A stretch of DNA of 5,951 nt from Gemmatimonadaceae bacterium. GTDB taxonomy: Bacteria; Gemmatimonadota; Gemmatimonadetes; Gemmatimonadales; Gemmatimonadaceae. Both the position numbers and the translations under genes were made by a program. Where the stretch lies: positions 1 to 5,951 of the forward strand of contig JACMOE010000652.1 of the NCBI GenBank assembly GCA_014378185.1, written 5' to 3'. Under the pieces are notes generated by a model, which saw nothing but the letters and a program-made list of their open reading frames with translations, was not told the DNA's origin and searched no databases. Each line of letters begins with the position of its first letter. Position 1 is the stretch's first letter. Positions 5,219 to 5,951 of this stretch are shown here, in pieces.

Positions 5219-5951
5219 ATGACACATCGTCGCTGGATACTCCCCTTCATCATTGGTGCAGTCGCGGCCGCGTCGGCATCCGCGCTAGCGCCCAAGCCTG
5301 CGGCGACGGCTCCGCCCACGCCCGCGCCGAAGGAAATGGCCGCGACGGATACCGGTGGTCCGTACCTCGTGCAGGTCACCCCGCACGAGAGCGATCGCCG
5401 CGTGGACATCACGGTGGACGGCAAACCGTTCACCTCCTACATCTGGCCCAGGAACCAGAAGAAGCCGGTGCTCTATCCCATCACGTCCGGCAATGGCACG
5501 GTGGTGACGCGTGGGTTTCCGCTGCAGCCGCGCGGCGGCGAGCGCGTCGATCATCCGCACCACGCCGGCCTCTGGTTCAACTACGGCGACGTGGACGGCC
5601 TCGACTTCTGGAACAACTCGGATTCAATCAAGGCAAGCGCCGCGCCGAAGTACGGCACCATCGTCCATCGCGCGATCAAGGCGACGCATAGCGGCGGGGG
5701 TGAAGGCACGCTCGACGTGACCGAGGAATGGGTAACCAGCAGGAACACGCCGCTGTTGAAGGAAGACACACATTATATCTTCCGCGCGCGGAACGGCGTC
5801 CGCACCATCGATCGCATCACGACGCTCACCGCGCTTGATTCCACGGTGCACTTCAATGACAACAAGGAAGGCGTCCTCGGCATGCGGGTCGCGCGACAGC
5901 TCGAACAGCCCTCGATGACGCCGGAGAAGGACACCGATGCCAGCGGCCGGG
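5219..5951 (+). CDS. Secreted PmoA-like (DUF6807) protein, N-terminal part
   Basis: The frame opens at ATG 5219 and stays open for 244 codons to the right edge, so the C terminus is missing. Residues 1 to about 24 (MTHRRWILPFIIGAVAAASA) form a Sec signal peptide without a lipobox, followed by a Pro/Ala-rich linker to about residue 42. The mature region holds DITVDGKPFTSYIWP, KKPVLYPI, then DHPHHAGLWFNYGDVDGLDFWN (His112, His114, His115, Trp119). This HPHH-x-GLWF block is the hallmark of the family annotated 'methane oxygenase PmoA' or DUF6807. That name is misleading: it is not the membrane subunit of particulate methane monooxygenase, and there is no sign of methane oxidation here. The function is unestablished. 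Such genes often occur with Gfo/Idh/MocA oxidoreductases and sugar isomerases, and the beta-rich sequence would suit a sugar-acting or sugar-binding fold. The gap from the isomerase gene is 108 bp. No strong Shine-Dalgarno site is visible; a short GTCAC/GTGAC repeat sits just before the ATG. Confidence 0.87.
   Translation, partial: MTHRRWILPFIIGAVAAASASALAPKPAATAPPTPAPKEMAATDTGGPYLVQVTPHESDRRVDITVDGKPFTSYIWPRNQKKPVLYPITSGNGTVVTRGFPLQPRGGERVDHPHHAGLWFNYGDVDGLDFWNNSDSIKASAAPKYGTIVHRAIKATHSGGGEGTLDVTEEWVTSRNTPLLKEDTHYIFRARNGVRTIDRITTLTALDSTVHFNDNKEGVLGMRVARQLEQPSMTPEKDTDASGR

Noticed and set aside
1..5951. CRISPR array, transposon ends, tRNA or rRNA genes
   Set aside because: I found no regularly spaced repeats, transposase motifs, terminal inverted repeats or RNA-gene signatures on either strand by eye.

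Overview
The window looks like part of a polysaccharide utilisation locus from a high-GC bacterium that uses the SusC/SusD outer-membrane glycan import system. SusC/SusD pairs are typical of Bacteroidota, but the high GC content, the Arg/Ala-rich protein style and a small lipoprotein of the 'GTWTL..VNG..LPY' type fit Gemmatimonadota better. That assignment is an inference from style; no rRNA or marker gene is present.

Layout: (1) positions 1-354 hold the last 117 codons of a SusC-type TonB-linked outer-membrane transporter. (2) A complete SusD-type surface lipoprotein (358-2049) follows after 3 bp. (3) A strong hairpin (2062-2101) lies in the 110-bp gap where susD converges with the next gene. 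(4) A small lipoprotein gene of unknown function runs on the minus strand (2160-2579). (5) A 90-bp divergent intergenic region separates it from a secreted GH29 alpha-L-fucosidase (2670-4034), whose start is fixed by a good Shine-Dalgarno site. (6) After a 173-bp gap with another hairpin comes a Tat-exported TIM-barrel sugar isomerase/epimerase-like protein (4208-5110). (7) After a 108-bp gap comes the N-terminal 244 codons of a secreted PmoA-like (DUF6807) protein, which runs off the right edge (5219-5951).

Working model (inference): SusC/SusD bind and import a fucose-containing oligosaccharide, and the periplasmic GH29 enzyme releases fucose. The exported isomerase-like and DUF6807 proteins may act on sugars, possibly oxidised (keto) sugars, in the same compartment. 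All five glycan-related proteins are exported or in the outer membrane; no cytoplasmic sugar-catabolic enzyme, regulator, mobile element, CRISPR array, tRNA or rRNA is visible. I see no convincing novel defence or mobile system. The most distinctive aspect is the pairing of a fucosidase with two exported, poorly understood sugar-related proteins.
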